In this document: positions 1-7,233 of the stretch, piece after piece
Position numbering within the stretch: position 1 is the first letter of the stretch
Layout of the letters: each line of letters opens with the position of its first letter
Source: a virus
Strand: one strand, 5' to 3'
Virus record (IMG/VR): IMGVR_UViG_3300043803_000016
Span: 1 to 22,889 of that record
DNA length: 22,889 nt
Translations under genes and position numbers: made by a program
The notes under the pieces: model-generated
Told to the model about the DNA's origin: nothing
Seen by the model: the letters and a program-made list of their open reading frames with translations, nothing else
Database searches by the model: none

Positions 1-513
1 TCGTATCTGGCGGCTTTCCATGCCAAGATATCTCCGCAGCGGGGGGGGGGGGTGGCATTGATGGCGAAAGATCAGGAATGTGGCGAGAAATGGCGCGCAT
101 CATTCACGAAGTACAGCCTGGATTCGTTTTCGTGGAAAACTCACCAATGCTCACTTCTAGGGGACTTGGAAGAGTTCTTGGAGACTTGGCCAAAATGGGG
201 TTTGATGCGAAATGGGGAGTGCTGGGAGGCGAAGATGTTGGGGCCGTTCATAGAAGAGACAGAATTTGGATTGTCGCTTCCAACGATAGTCAAATCAGAC
301 TCAAATGCGACATCAAAAAACAGATTCCTAAATTCACGCCATTTCCGTGGGGCAAAGATGTCAGAGGGATTGAGGATTTGCGAAACAGACCCGACCTCAG
401 TCCATCCATCATTTGGCGAAAAGACTATGGGGTGGCCGACTATGTGGACAGGGTTAGCGCCATTGGCAATGGACAAATTCCAAGAGTGGCAGCAACAGCA
501 TGGAGGCTTTTAA
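1..513 (+). CDS. Overlapping second frame resembling a phage methyltransferase-associated protein
   Basis: A same-strand frame, shifted one base from the cytosine methyltransferase frame, stays open from the left edge to a stop at 511-513. Possible internal starts are GTG at 52 and ATG at 61, but it may begin upstream. The translation does not look like a random shadow. It has a SFSWKTHQCSLLGDLEEF segment, then TWPKWGLMRNGECWE, then SLPTIVKSD, and near the end HPSFGEKTMGWPTMWTGL followed by LAMDKFQEWQQQHGGF. From memory these match a widespread phage protein group with W-P-x-W-G-x-M-R-N-G and M-G-W-P-x-x-W-T-x-L signatures, usually annotated loosely as methyltransferase-related. Its function is not known to me. 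It may be a real overprinted gene, or the database family may itself be a recurrent misreading of methyltransferase genes. Long open shadow frames are common in this window, so openness alone proves little. Confidence 0.45.
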   Translation, partial: SYLAAFHAKISPQRGGGVALMAKDQECGEKWRASFTKYSLDSFSWKTHQCSLLGDLEEFLETWPKWGLMRNGECWEAKMLGPFIEETEFGLSLPTIVKSDSNATSKNRFLNSRHFRGAKMSEGLRICETDPTSVHPSFGEKTMGWPTMWTGLAPLAMDKFQEWQQQHGGF

Positions 514-524
514 ATGACAAATGA
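1..524 (+). CDS. C5 cytosine DNA methyltransferase, 3' part (partial at left edge)
   Basis: Transfers a methyl group from SAM to C5 of cytosine in DNA, probably protecting phage DNA from host restriction. The reading frame has codons starting at base 3 and enters from outside the window, so motifs I to III are missing. Visible family motifs: motif IV GGFPCQDIS (bases 9-35) with the catalytic Cys at 21-23; motif VI, FVFVENS, with Glu-Asn at 135-140; motif VIII, HRRDRIWIV, from about 249; and the motif X-like AIGNGQIPRVAATAW near the end. Only about 60 residues lie between motifs VIII and X, so the target-recognition part is short, as in small phage enzymes. A run of 12 G (41-52) encodes the glycine stretch after PCQ, and its length fits the family spacing, so the frame is intact as given. 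It overlaps a second open frame and, by 11 bases, the next gene. Family call is firm; target sequence unknown. Confidence 0.9.
   Translation, partial: VSGGFPCQDISAAGGGGGIDGERSGMWREMARIIHEVQPGFVFVENSPMLTSRGLGRVLGDLAKMGFDAKWGVLGGEDVGAVHRRDRIWIVASNDSQIRLKCDIKKQIPKFTPFPWGKDVRGIEDLRNRPDLSPSIIWRKDYGVADYVDRVSAIGNGQIPRVAATAWRLLNDK
41..52 (+). repeat. G12 homopolymer tract in the methyltransferase gene
   Basis: Twelve consecutive G lie between the PCQDIS catalytic motif and the GIDGERSG segment. They read as Gly codons in the methyltransferase frame. Such a tract is prone to strand slippage. Loss of one G would place the PCQ half in frame with the overlapping second reading frame. Confidence 0.95.
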
Positions 525-693
525 ATTGCCACCGGCCCTTGATGCCTGCCTCGACTTGGTCAAAGACTTACTCCACCCAGAAGTCTTTGGCCATGCAATC
601 CCCAATGACGTTAAAAGCCGTGCATACGTTGTCAGGACCATGCTGGAGCGCTTAAAAGCCCGAATGGAGACCAGCACATGGCCAGAGGCTTAA
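514..693 (+). CDS. Small hypothetical protein, 59 residues
   Basis: Starts at ATG 514, inside the last codons of the cytosine methyltransferase, and stops at 691-693, inside the start of the next gene. It is thus coupled at both ends in a three-gene plus-strand operon. The product begins MTNELPPALDACLDLVKDLL and is mixed-charge and probably helical, with no signal peptide, membrane segment or known motif. The overlaps on both sides and an open frame that fills the space support a real gene. Function unknown. Confidence 0.6.
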   Translation: MTNELPPALDACLDLVKDLLHPEVFGHAIPNDVKSRAYVVRTMLERLKARMETSTWPEA

Positions 694-1064
694 AACCCCG
701 TGTAGAGCCTGCCATCGAGGCAGCGCTCCAAAAGAAAGGCAACCTCTCAGACCTTGACTTGGCCAAGCTGTGCTTTTGTGCCAGGCGTAGTGCTGCGAGG
801 ATTCTGTTTGACCTTCACCGCCATGAGCTGGTCTACATCAGCGGATACACCAGAGTGAGCGCCAATGGCCAGTGGCGGCCTCTGTGGTCATGGGGTGATG
901 CTGATGATGTCATTGCCCCTGGGCCTGTGCCAGGCTCAGAGCGCATCAAAAAATACCGCGAAAAAATGTCAGCCGATGACAAAGACTTTGGCTTGGCCAG
1001 ACGCAGGCAGAAAAGACGGGTTGTGAAACGCGACCCACTTGTGGCCGCGTTTTTTGGTCAGTGA
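678..1064 (+). CDS. Small winged-helix-like DNA-binding protein
   Basis: A 128-residue basic protein starting at ATG 678, overlapping the end of the 59-residue gene by 16 bases. Residues about 22-46 (NLSDLDLAKLCFCARRSAARILFDL) read as a helix-turn-helix, followed by a wing-like strand pair (LVYISGYTRV... then WRPLWSWG). The C-terminal third is rich in Lys and Arg (RRRQKRRVVKR), as in a DNA-binding tail. The architecture is like small phage regulators placed beside DNA-modification genes, so a transcriptional regulator is likely (inference). Its stop codon touches the stop codon of the convergent late operon with no spacer, and a terminator-like hairpin lies within its last codons. Confidence 0.7.
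   Translation: MARGLKPRVEPAIEAALQKKGNLSDLDLAKLCFCARRSAARILFDLHRHELVYISGYTRVSANGQWRPLWSWGDADDVIAPGPVPGSERIKKYREKMSADDKDFGLARRRQKRRVVKRDPLVAAFFGQ
1026..1055 (+). terminator. Terminator-like hairpin at the end of the plus-strand operon
   Basis: AAACGCG (1026-1032) pairs with CGCGTTT (1046-1052), with inner CCAC/GTGG pairing across a small asymmetric bulge. The T run spans 1050-1055. It lies inside the last codons of the winged-helix gene, which fits the absence of any spacer before the convergent operon. Not a perfect stem, so moderate support. Confidence 0.45.
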
Positions 1065-2882
1065 TTACTGGCTCAATAGACTGATCAAACCGGCTGCACC
1101 AGTTGTCGGGAACATCTTTTTCAAGAGTTCTTGTGTGGCCGCATCAGTGCTTGGTGCAACACCAGTCTGCATTCTGGCTGCCAAGTTTGCAGTTGGCTGG
1201 GCCGTATAGGCACGGGCTGCAATATTAGTTGGCGCGGCCAACATCATGCTCAATGGGCTGACTTCCATGGACCTTGTGGCCGTTCCAGAGTCGCCAACAA
1301 TTGGCTTAAATGCTTGGGCAAATCTAGCGGCCTCATACATTGGTGTCTGGTTAGAGCCAAACACAAAGCCTTGTGGGTCTTTGCGAGTCAATGCACTGGC
1401 TAAATTCAAGCCTGACACATTGCCAGTCGATGGATTGACCACACCTTGATTGGACCTGATGGTCATCAAGTTGCGATAGTTGGCACGGGCCAGCTGGAAT
1501 GCCGCCTGCTGCTCTTTAGACAAGCCTTGGGCCAAGGCATCATCGACCATTTCTTTTAGTTGGAATAAAGCGCTGCCAAGCTCACGATCACCCATTGCCG
1601 TGGTCATTTCGTTTTTGGCACGTTTACCGATCTTTGATGACAAGGTCTGCAATTGATTGCCACTAGCTTCACCCTTGGCCGCCAAGTCTTGCAGCTGCTT
1701 GACAAAGATATTTGATTTGAGGGGCTGAGTTGTCAGACCTTCAAATGCGTTATCGACCAGCTCAATACCAGTTTGGATGGTGTTGCCATCTAGCTTTTTG
1801 ACTTCTGGGCTGGCCACTTGTTTGTAGACATTGCTGATCTGTCTTTGTGCCTGGGCCAAGACTGGATTGCTCAATTCATCAGAATTGACACCAATGGCTT
1901 GCGCTGTGGATCGATTAAGAATCTTTTGGTTTGCATCTTTAATTGCGTTAAATGGTCCAGAAGTAAATGGGCTTGACTCCATTCGAGCTTCCATCTGCTG
2001 CAAAGACCTAGAGCCAGTCTCTTGACCAGGCGTTGTTCGGAATCCCATTTCTTTGCCACGGCCAAGGATGGATTGCTGGGCCGCAGTCAATCCAGCTGAT
2101 ACATCTGGCCCAACAACACCAGGAGTCATGCCACCACCAGTGACTGTGGCTGTGGGCGTTGTGGTCACATTGACTTGAGCGCCACCAATACCTGGTTGTC
2201 CAGGCATTGGCATGGCTGGTGGTTTAGCGCCAAACAGAATGTCGGATAACTTACCGCCAAGATATCCAGCGCCTGCACCAAATGCTGTGCCTGCTCCAGT
2301 TTGCTCAACTTTTTGCGCAAAGAATTCTGGCGTTGTTGTGCCAGGCGTTGTGGCCACGGGTTGCAAAGCGCCACCAACTGCACCAGTAATTGCTCCGGCC
2401 CGTACTGGGGCAGTGGTTGCACCAAGTACGCGCACAGCAGCGGTTGATGGGATCAATGTGCCTGCAATGTTGCCTATGACTCGGCCTACATCAATTTCAC
2501 CTTGACGCATTTGACCTTGTCGAATGTTTCTCTGGTAATCCAGTTCAGCCTGACGATTAATGTCTTCAACCCTTCTGCGCTCTGATTGCGCAAACTGCTC
2601 AAGACTTGAGCCTGCTGGTGAAATAGCTTCTAGGCCGCGAGTCAGCAGTTGAGCGCCAGCGTCTGGAATATCACGCAAACCGCGAATGACACCACCCACT
2701 GGTGAATTTAGAATTTTGGCTCCAAAAGACTCTGGGGCTTTGCCAGTTGGCGCTGGGGCAGTAATTGGTGCAGCAGCTGGCGCTTGCAATGATTGAATGG
2801 CCTTGATGATCTGCTCATCAGTCATGCTTTCTGGAAAAGACACTGGCCCAATATTTGGGATTTGAACAATTTTGTCTGCCAT
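1065..2882 (-). CDS. Putative internal virion / DNA-ejection protein, 605 residues
   Basis: Last gene of the late operon; starts at ATG 2882 with a GGAG Shine-Dalgarno about 6 bases upstream. The N terminus (VSFPESMTDEQIIKAIQ, residues 14-30) is a short helical motif seen at the start of many phage virion proteins. Residues about 31-50 are Ala/Pro-rich, and residues about 130-210 are rich in Gly, Ala and hydrophobic residues with glycine-zipper character (GAVGGAL, GAGAGYLGG), as in proteins that enter or line a channel through the host envelope. The middle and C-terminal parts are Gln-rich and helical. No enzyme motif is seen. Position downstream of tail genes, size and composition suggest an ejected internal virion protein; the exact role is inferred. 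Confidence 0.6.
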   Translation of the reverse strand: MADKIVQIPNIGPVSFPESMTDEQIIKAIQSLQAPAAAPITAPAPTGKAPESFGAKILNSPVGGVIRGLRDIPDAGAQLLTRGLEAISPAGSSLEQFAQSERRRVEDINRQAELDYQRNIRQGQMRQGEIDVGRVIGNIAGTLIPSTAAVRVLGATTAPVRAGAITGAVGGALQPVATTPGTTTPEFFAQKVEQTGAGTAFGAGAGYLGGKLSDILFGAKPPAMPMPGQPGIGGAQVNVTTTPTATVTGGGMTPGVVGPDVSAGLTAAQQSILGRGKEMGFRTTPGQETGSRSLQQMEARMESSPFTSGPFNAIKDANQKILNRSTAQAIGVNSDELSNPVLAQAQRQISNVYKQVASPEVKKLDGNTIQTGIELVDNAFEGLTTQPLKSNIFVKQLQDLAAKGEASGNQLQTLSSKIGKRAKNEMTTAMGDRELGSALFQLKEMVDDALAQGLSKEQQAAFQLARANYRNLMTIRSNQGVVNPSTGNVSGLNLASALTRKDPQGFVFGSNQTPMYEAARFAQAFKPIVGDSGTATRSMEVSPLSMMLAAPTNIAARAYTAQPTANLAARMQTGVAPSTDAATQELLKKMFPTTGAAGLISLLSQ

Positions 2883-2885
2883 TTT

Positions 2886-4490
2886 TTACTCCGTTACATA
2901 GCGAAAGATGCCGGTCGCAGGGTCTCTGACAAGTCTAGGCACACCAGCAGTTGGTGCAGCCATTGGGGCATTCCGTGCAGCCAATTGTTTTTCAATCTGC
3001 TTATAAGCTGGACCAGCTCGGACAGTCATGGCCAGCTCGGTGTCGCGTCTAGCACGGGCTTTTTGCTCAATGGTTTTTGGCGCGTCATTGGTCTGTGGAA
3101 AATACTTAGTAATCTCTTTTTCCATTTCTTCCACACCAATAACCGCACCAGACTCTGGTCGCAAGTTAGCAGTGACCCAGTTCTCTTGGGCTTGACGATA
3201 CTGCTGACGGCCAACATCTTCTGAGACATTGGCCAAGCCGGTTGTCAATCCAGCACTTGGAATGGCACGCATGATGGCCTGATACTTACCTGGCTGACCA
3301 TAAGCCTGTTCAAGTGTGACTGGCTTGCCAGTCTTAGGGTCCAAGATTGGCTCACCAGTCTTATCTACAGCAGGCTGATTGAAAATATTCGTTGCTTGCT
3401 TCATTCGGAAAGCAAAGCCTGCTGATTTGCTTTGGTCTTCAGTAGGCTTAGAGCCAGCGCCTTCAAATGGTGTTCCGGCTGCTGTCATCACTGGGATGGT
3501 TGGGCCGCCTGGTGCAGTTGGCACATAAGACAGACCATCTGGGCCTTCTTTGAGTTGATATGCACCACGGGCAAATTCTTGCTGACGCAAGCCAAGGCCA
3601 GCCTGGGCCACACCTAAATTGGCTTGTGCAACACCAAGATTTCCTTGAGCAACAATATTGGATGCCACTTCCCCTGGACTCATAGTTTTTGCAATTCGCT
3701 CAAGTTCCTTGTTTGTGTTTTTGTCACGCACACTAATGTAAGAGCCAGTGTCTTGATAGTTAAACTCAGGACTGCGCTGGACATCCAACAACTTCATGCC
3801 GCCTGATTCGCTTAAGACATATGAAATTGGTGTGCCTTGTTTGCTGTTGCCAAACTGTGGTGTTGTAGAGTATTTTTCTGGAGGCTTAATCTTTAAAGCC
3901 TGACCCATCAATTTGTCTGCATCATCAAATTTTCCAAACTGATTGGCCACATCGGCTTTGCGCATCAGTTCGTTATATCGCTTTTCTGTCGCGGTCAAAG
4001 GCTCTGGCGCTATTGTTGGTTGCGCTTGGATTTGATCCATTAACTGCGCTCTTTCTGGACTTGGCCCAACACGGCCAGCCGCACTGATGGGTGCAGTCTG
4101 ACTAAGCAGGCTTGCCTGTGCTGCCGTTAATGGCTCCATTGGTTGCGCAGACTCTGCTGCTTGGGGCGCTCCAGTCAAGGCCGTTTGATACTGCCCAAGT
4201 CGCTGCATCTCTTTCAGCTTTCCAGCCAAAAGCAAATCTTGAAAAGAGCTGGCACGGGCTTGCTGATAACCTTGCTGGCCCGCCTGCAAAGCTGATCCAA
4301 GTGCTTGGCCCATGCTGATTGGCACTGCACTTCGGCCACTGGCTTGCAGCAATGCACCGGCTGCTGACAGCGCAGCATTACGGCCCAAGAGCTTGCGCTG
4401 ATCTTCTGTCAGCAATGCATCAAGCCCAGTTGGCACGCCGCCACCGCCAAATAAATTGCCTAGATTTGCAAAATCAAATTGAGTCGCCAT
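2886..4490 (-). CDS. Putative internal virion / ejection protein, 534 residues
   Basis: ATG 4490 is preceded by AAGGTGG at good spacing; it ends 3 bases before the next gene starts. The first 90 residues hold a Gly run (GGGG near residue 15) and an Ala/Gln-rich helical region. Residues about 281-300 carry a short internal repeat, NLGVAQA twice and then a variant, typical of a long helix or coiled coil. The C-terminal third is hydrophilic, with KYFPQTNDAPKTIEQKARARRDTELAM before a Pro/Ala-rich end finishing IFRYVTE. No catalytic motif is recognised. It sits in a run of five proteins of similar composition behind the tail genes, the place where short-tailed phages keep their internal core proteins. 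Function inferred from context only. Confidence 0.55.
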   Translation of the reverse strand: MATQFDFANLGNLFGGGGVPTGLDALLTEDQRKLLGRNAALSAAGALLQASGRSAVPISMGQALGSALQAGQQGYQQARASSFQDLLLAGKLKEMQRLGQYQTALTGAPQAAESAQPMEPLTAAQASLLSQTAPISAAGRVGPSPERAQLMDQIQAQPTIAPEPLTATEKRYNELMRKADVANQFGKFDDADKLMGQALKIKPPEKYSTTPQFGNSKQGTPISYVLSESGGMKLLDVQRSPEFNYQDTGSYISVRDKNTNKELERIAKTMSPGEVASNIVAQGNLGVAQANLGVAQAGLGLRQQEFARGAYQLKEGPDGLSYVPTAPGGPTIPVMTAAGTPFEGAGSKPTEDQSKSAGFAFRMKQATNIFNQPAVDKTGEPILDPKTGKPVTLEQAYGQPGKYQAIMRAIPSAGLTTGLANVSEDVGRQQYRQAQENWVTANLRPESGAVIGVEEMEKEITKYFPQTNDAPKTIEQKARARRDTELAMTVRAGPAYKQIEKQLAARNAPMAAPTAGVPRLVRDPATGIFRYVTE

Positions 4491-4499
4491 ATTTCCACC

Positions 4500-4949
4500 T
4501 TAATCCAATAAACCTTTGAGGCGTGTGCTGACCACATCGCCTCTGCTCATCATGTTAGTTGATCCTGTATCTGGTGCAAGCAAAGATGCCGCACGCATAG
4601 CCTGTCTTTCTTGACCAGGCTTGATGGCCAGTTCTGCCACCGGTGTTCTGTTTCTATCCATGGCCACCGCCACATTGTCAAAGCCTTTGGCCTGATCGTA
4701 TGCATAGCCAAAGAGCGCCATGCCCACATCTTTTTCAGACCCTTGGTCAATGATCTTGACCTTTGCTGGGTCACTGGTGATCACAATGCCTCGGCTGGTT
4801 TCAGCCACTGTCAACCCGTCAGGGATGCGAGATGGCATTGGTGATCCAGGCGTGATCAGGATGGTGTCACGCTTGCTTGATGGATCAAGCAAAGCCATGA
4901 GCTGCGCGTCAGCGTAGCGTTGTGGCTCTGGAGTCGGAGTGTTTCTCAT
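4500..4949 (-). CDS. Hypothetical virion-region protein, 149 residues
   Basis: Starts at ATG 4949, one base after the stop of the upstream gene, with no clear Shine-Dalgarno, so translation is probably coupled. The product is soluble: an N-terminal Pro-rich stretch (NTPTPEPQRYADAQLMALL), a central beta-looking segment (GLTVAETSRGIVITSDPAKVKIID) and a helical end with MMSRGDVVSTRLKGLLD. No membrane segment or known motif. Placed between two ejection-type proteins, it may be a minor virion component or chaperone. I do not recognise the family. Confidence 0.55.
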   Translation of the reverse strand: MRNTPTPEPQRYADAQLMALLDPSSKRDTILITPGSPMPSRIPDGLTVAETSRGIVITSDPAKVKIIDQGSEKDVGMALFGYAYDQAKGFDNVAVAMDRNRTPVAELAIKPGQERQAMRAASLLAPDTGSTNMMSRGDVVSTRLKGLLD

Positions 4950-4950
4950 G

Positions 4951-5904
4951 TTAGATCAGGGATGCCAATGCACCAAGAGCTGCACCAGTGCCACCAGTGA
5001 GGCCGGCCACACCAGCCAATTGAGAGCCAGCCAATGCACCGCCTAATAGGCCAGCACCGACATTCTGACTGTATGGGGTTGTCGCCACTTGGCCGAGGTT
5101 GGCAGGCTGCGCACCGAGTGAAGACTGGACCACACCAAGACGCTGGAGGCCAATGTTTCGGATTGCATCCATTTGTTGCTGCTCTTGGGCCTGACGCGCA
5201 CCGCCAGCGCCCATGACCGCTTGAGCGCCACCAAGACGCAATGCTTGTTGCTGTGCAGCCAAATTGCCTAGCTGGCTTGCACCGCCTAGTCGCAATTGCG
5301 CACCTTGCAAGCCTGCTTGCTGATTGGCGATGTCGGCTGCTGACATCCGGCCAATGTCGGCCTGCTGCGCGGCCATGGCCTGATTGAATGCTTGCTCGTT
5401 TAATGTTGCCCCAAGGTTGCCAGCCTGCTTGGCAAAGCCAAGATTGGTCAAGCTCTCGGCCACACCTTGGCGTGATCCACCAAAAGCCTTGGCAGCGTTG
5501 GCACGCTCACCCATCTGCTGGATGGCAGTCTGGCGTGAAGACTCAAGGTCAGCCAATGCGTTCTTGCGCACCATCTCTGAAAAGGGATTCATGTAAGAGC
5601 CAATAGTGCCTGGACCTTGTCCAAGGCCCAGATTGGTTTTCTGCGCTGTGATCTGGCTGGGCTGATAGACACCGCCATAAGCGGCCATTTGAGCTGCCAA
5701 GTCAGTGCCAGTGATGCCTGGGCCAGCCAAGGCCGTGTTGACCAGAGCCTCCTCGCCTGCCTGGTACAAAGGGTTGTACCCTGCAAACTGCTGAGTCGGC
5801 AAAGCGCCAGCGACCCCTTGGGCCTGCTGAAAGTTGGCCAAGAATGCTTCTTTGATCTGAGGATCAATGGAGCTTGTTGATGTAGTTGTTCCACCTTTTG
5901 ACAT
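4951..5904 (-). CDS. Putative internal virion protein (gp14-like role), 317 residues
   Basis: ATG 5904 has AAGGTGG at good spacing. Residues about 104-125 (YMNPFSEMVRKNALADLESS and following) and 141-154 (FGGSRQGVAESLTN) are motifs I recall from many uncultured and marine phage virion proteins. Residues about 155-260 are Ala/Gln/Leu-rich with short repeats such as LGGA and AQQQ, predicted helical. Residues about 281-317 are a hydrophobic Gly/Ala tail (GAGLLGGALAGSQLAGVAGL) that could insert into a membrane. Size and membrane-active look recall the small internal core protein gp14 of T7, but no sequence homology is claimed. Function is inferred. Confidence 0.6.
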   Translation of the reverse strand: MSKGGTTTSTSSIDPQIKEAFLANFQQAQGVAGALPTQQFAGYNPLYQAGEEALVNTALAGPGITGTDLAAQMAAYGGVYQPSQITAQKTNLGLGQGPGTIGSYMNPFSEMVRKNALADLESSRQTAIQQMGERANAAKAFGGSRQGVAESLTNLGFAKQAGNLGATLNEQAFNQAMAAQQADIGRMSAADIANQQAGLQGAQLRLGGASQLGNLAAQQQALRLGGAQAVMGAGGARQAQEQQQMDAIRNIGLQRLGVVQSSLGAQPANLGQVATTPYSQNVGAGLLGGALAGSQLAGVAGLTGGTGAALGALASLI

Positions 5905-5913
5905 ATCGCCACC

Positions 5914-7224
5914 TTATCCGAGTAAAGATTTCATTTTCTTGGCAGGCACTTTGCCCTCATTGATCATGTCCAAGAGTCCACGGCCATACTTATTGACTGA
6001 AGACTTCCTGATTACATATTCGCCCATATCAAGATTGACAGCGCCATCATCTGGACCAGGAGGGTTGGGGCCAAACATGAGGCCGCCATGGACATAGCCG
6101 CCACGGGCCAAGTCACCACCATCATCACCATCATCACCAACAGCGCCCATATCCGCTGCGTTTGCCGCTGTCGTAGACGCAGGGCCACCAGCACCACCAA
6201 CACCACCAGTACCGCCAACACCACCACCACCGGCATCACTGCCACCAGCACTAGAAACAGGTATTCCACCAAGCCTTGCAATTTCAGCGTCAGCTTGAGC
6301 CTTGGCCAGATTGGCAGCCTCAATGCGGTCATACAGCCCTGGGTCATATCCACCCATTGGCGTGTTGGCCACAAAGTTCTGATAAGGGTTTTGGAATGGC
6401 TTCATCTGGCCCATGATCTGAGAGTATGGGGATGCACCACCAGCTGTCACGGCAGGGTTAAATTGAGCGCCAATGGGGATGGACTGAAAATTAGCGAATG
6501 AGCCGCCAATGCCCATGTTCGCACCAGGCGCTGCCGTTGTTGGCGTGTAAAACTTGCCACCGGCATTGTTCTGAATCCATGACAAGTCAGCATCTGTCAG
6601 GTTAAACATATTCTTTGCTTGCGCTGATGTCACCTGATTCTGTGCCAACAGACTATTGAGCAAGGCAATGTCACCATCCTTGTATGCTTTTTCAAGCTGG
6701 GCATTCAATGCCGTATTGGTGGCTGGAGGCGTAACTGGTGGCTTAACGACAGGAGGAGTGACCACCGGAGGCTTGACCACTGGCGTTGTCACTACAGGGG
6801 GAGCCACCACAGTGGGTGGAGTCACCACAGTGGGTGGAGTCACCACCGGAGTTGTTGTGACAGGAGGTGTCACTACAGTTGGAGTTGTGACCACTGGTGT
6901 GGTCTCAAGCAATGACGCAAGCCTTGTTTGCTCTTGTCTTTGTCTTGCAGCCAATTCTGCTTGGGCTGCTCGTTCATAGGCCAAGTCAGCCTCAGTTGTT
7001 GGCGCTGCCGCTTCCATGCGAGCCTGCACACTCTCAGGCGTTACGCCAGTGGCCCTTGCAAGGTCGCCAGCGCTGATGCCATACTGATTCATGCCAATTT
7101 CAATCTGGGCATCGCTCAAACCTTGAGCCTGAGCCTTTGCAAACGCATCAAAGATTTGTTTGTAATACTGCTCTTGGGTCATCCCGTTATTGAGCGCGTA
7201 ATTCAGTGCTGCTGAAATTGCCAT
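5914..7224 (-). CDS. Low-complexity virion-associated protein with Pro/Val/Thr repeats and conserved C-terminal module
   Basis: ATG 7224 follows AGGGGAT at about 6 bases. Regions in order: N-terminal helical part (residues 1-105) with two small helix-turn-helix-like units (LSDAQIEIGMNQYGISAGDL, then ARATGVTPESVQARM); a Pro/Val/Thr repeat linker (108-167); a middle globular part; a Gly-rich run (about 324-347); an Asp/Gly run (DDGDDGGD near 363); and a C-terminal module (372-436) with ARGGYVHGG, GPDDGAVNLDMGEYVIRKSS and NKYGRGLLDMINEGKVP. That last module, an aspartate-rich lead-in followed by a GEYVI motif and a KYG helix, recurs at the end of many unrelated phage virion proteins. Its role is unknown. 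The protein is probably an extended minor virion or ejection component (inference). Confidence 0.6.
   Translation of the reverse strand: MAISAALNYALNNGMTQEQYYKQIFDAFAKAQAQGLSDAQIEIGMNQYGISAGDLARATGVTPESVQARMEAAAPTTEADLAYERAAQAELAARQRQEQTRLASLLETTPVVTTPTVVTPPVTTTPVVTPPTVVTPPTVVAPPVVTTPVVKPPVVTPPVVKPPVTPPATNTALNAQLEKAYKDGDIALLNSLLAQNQVTSAQAKNMFNLTDADLSWIQNNAGGKFYTPTTAAPGANMGIGGSFANFQSIPIGAQFNPAVTAGGASPYSQIMGQMKPFQNPYQNFVANTPMGGYDPGLYDRIEAANLAKAQADAEIARLGGIPVSSAGGSDAGGGGVGGTGGVGGAGGPASTTAANAADMGAVGDDGDDGGDLARGGYVHGGLMFGPNPPGPDDGAVNLDMGEYVIRKSSVNKYGRGLLDMINEGKVPAKKMKSLLG
6724..6903 (-). repeat. Tandem repeat encoding the Pro/Val/Thr linker
   Basis: Short degenerate tandem repeats of GTGACCACC-like units. 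The clearest part, around 6800-6850, has an 18-base unit repeated twice with near-identical flanking copies. Each unit encodes about six residues of the type TPPVVT or TPPTVV. The pattern suggests growth by slippage or unequal recombination. Confidence 0.85.
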
Positions 7225-7233
7225 ATGTATCCC

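Noticed and set aside
141-476. 111-codon minus-strand frame opposite the cytosine methyltransferase
   Set aside because: No recognisable motif and no upstream ribosome site; likely a shadow.
961-981. TGTCA/TGACA stem with six T on the minus strand, a possible terminator for the late operon
   Set aside because: Only five pairs, mostly A-T, and 80 bases past the last gene inside an opposite-strand gene; too weak to call.
6100-6240. CACCAT/CACCAC-rich plus-strand DNA
   Set aside because: Explained by codons for Asp/Gly and Gly runs of the minus-strand virion protein, not by a separate repeat element.
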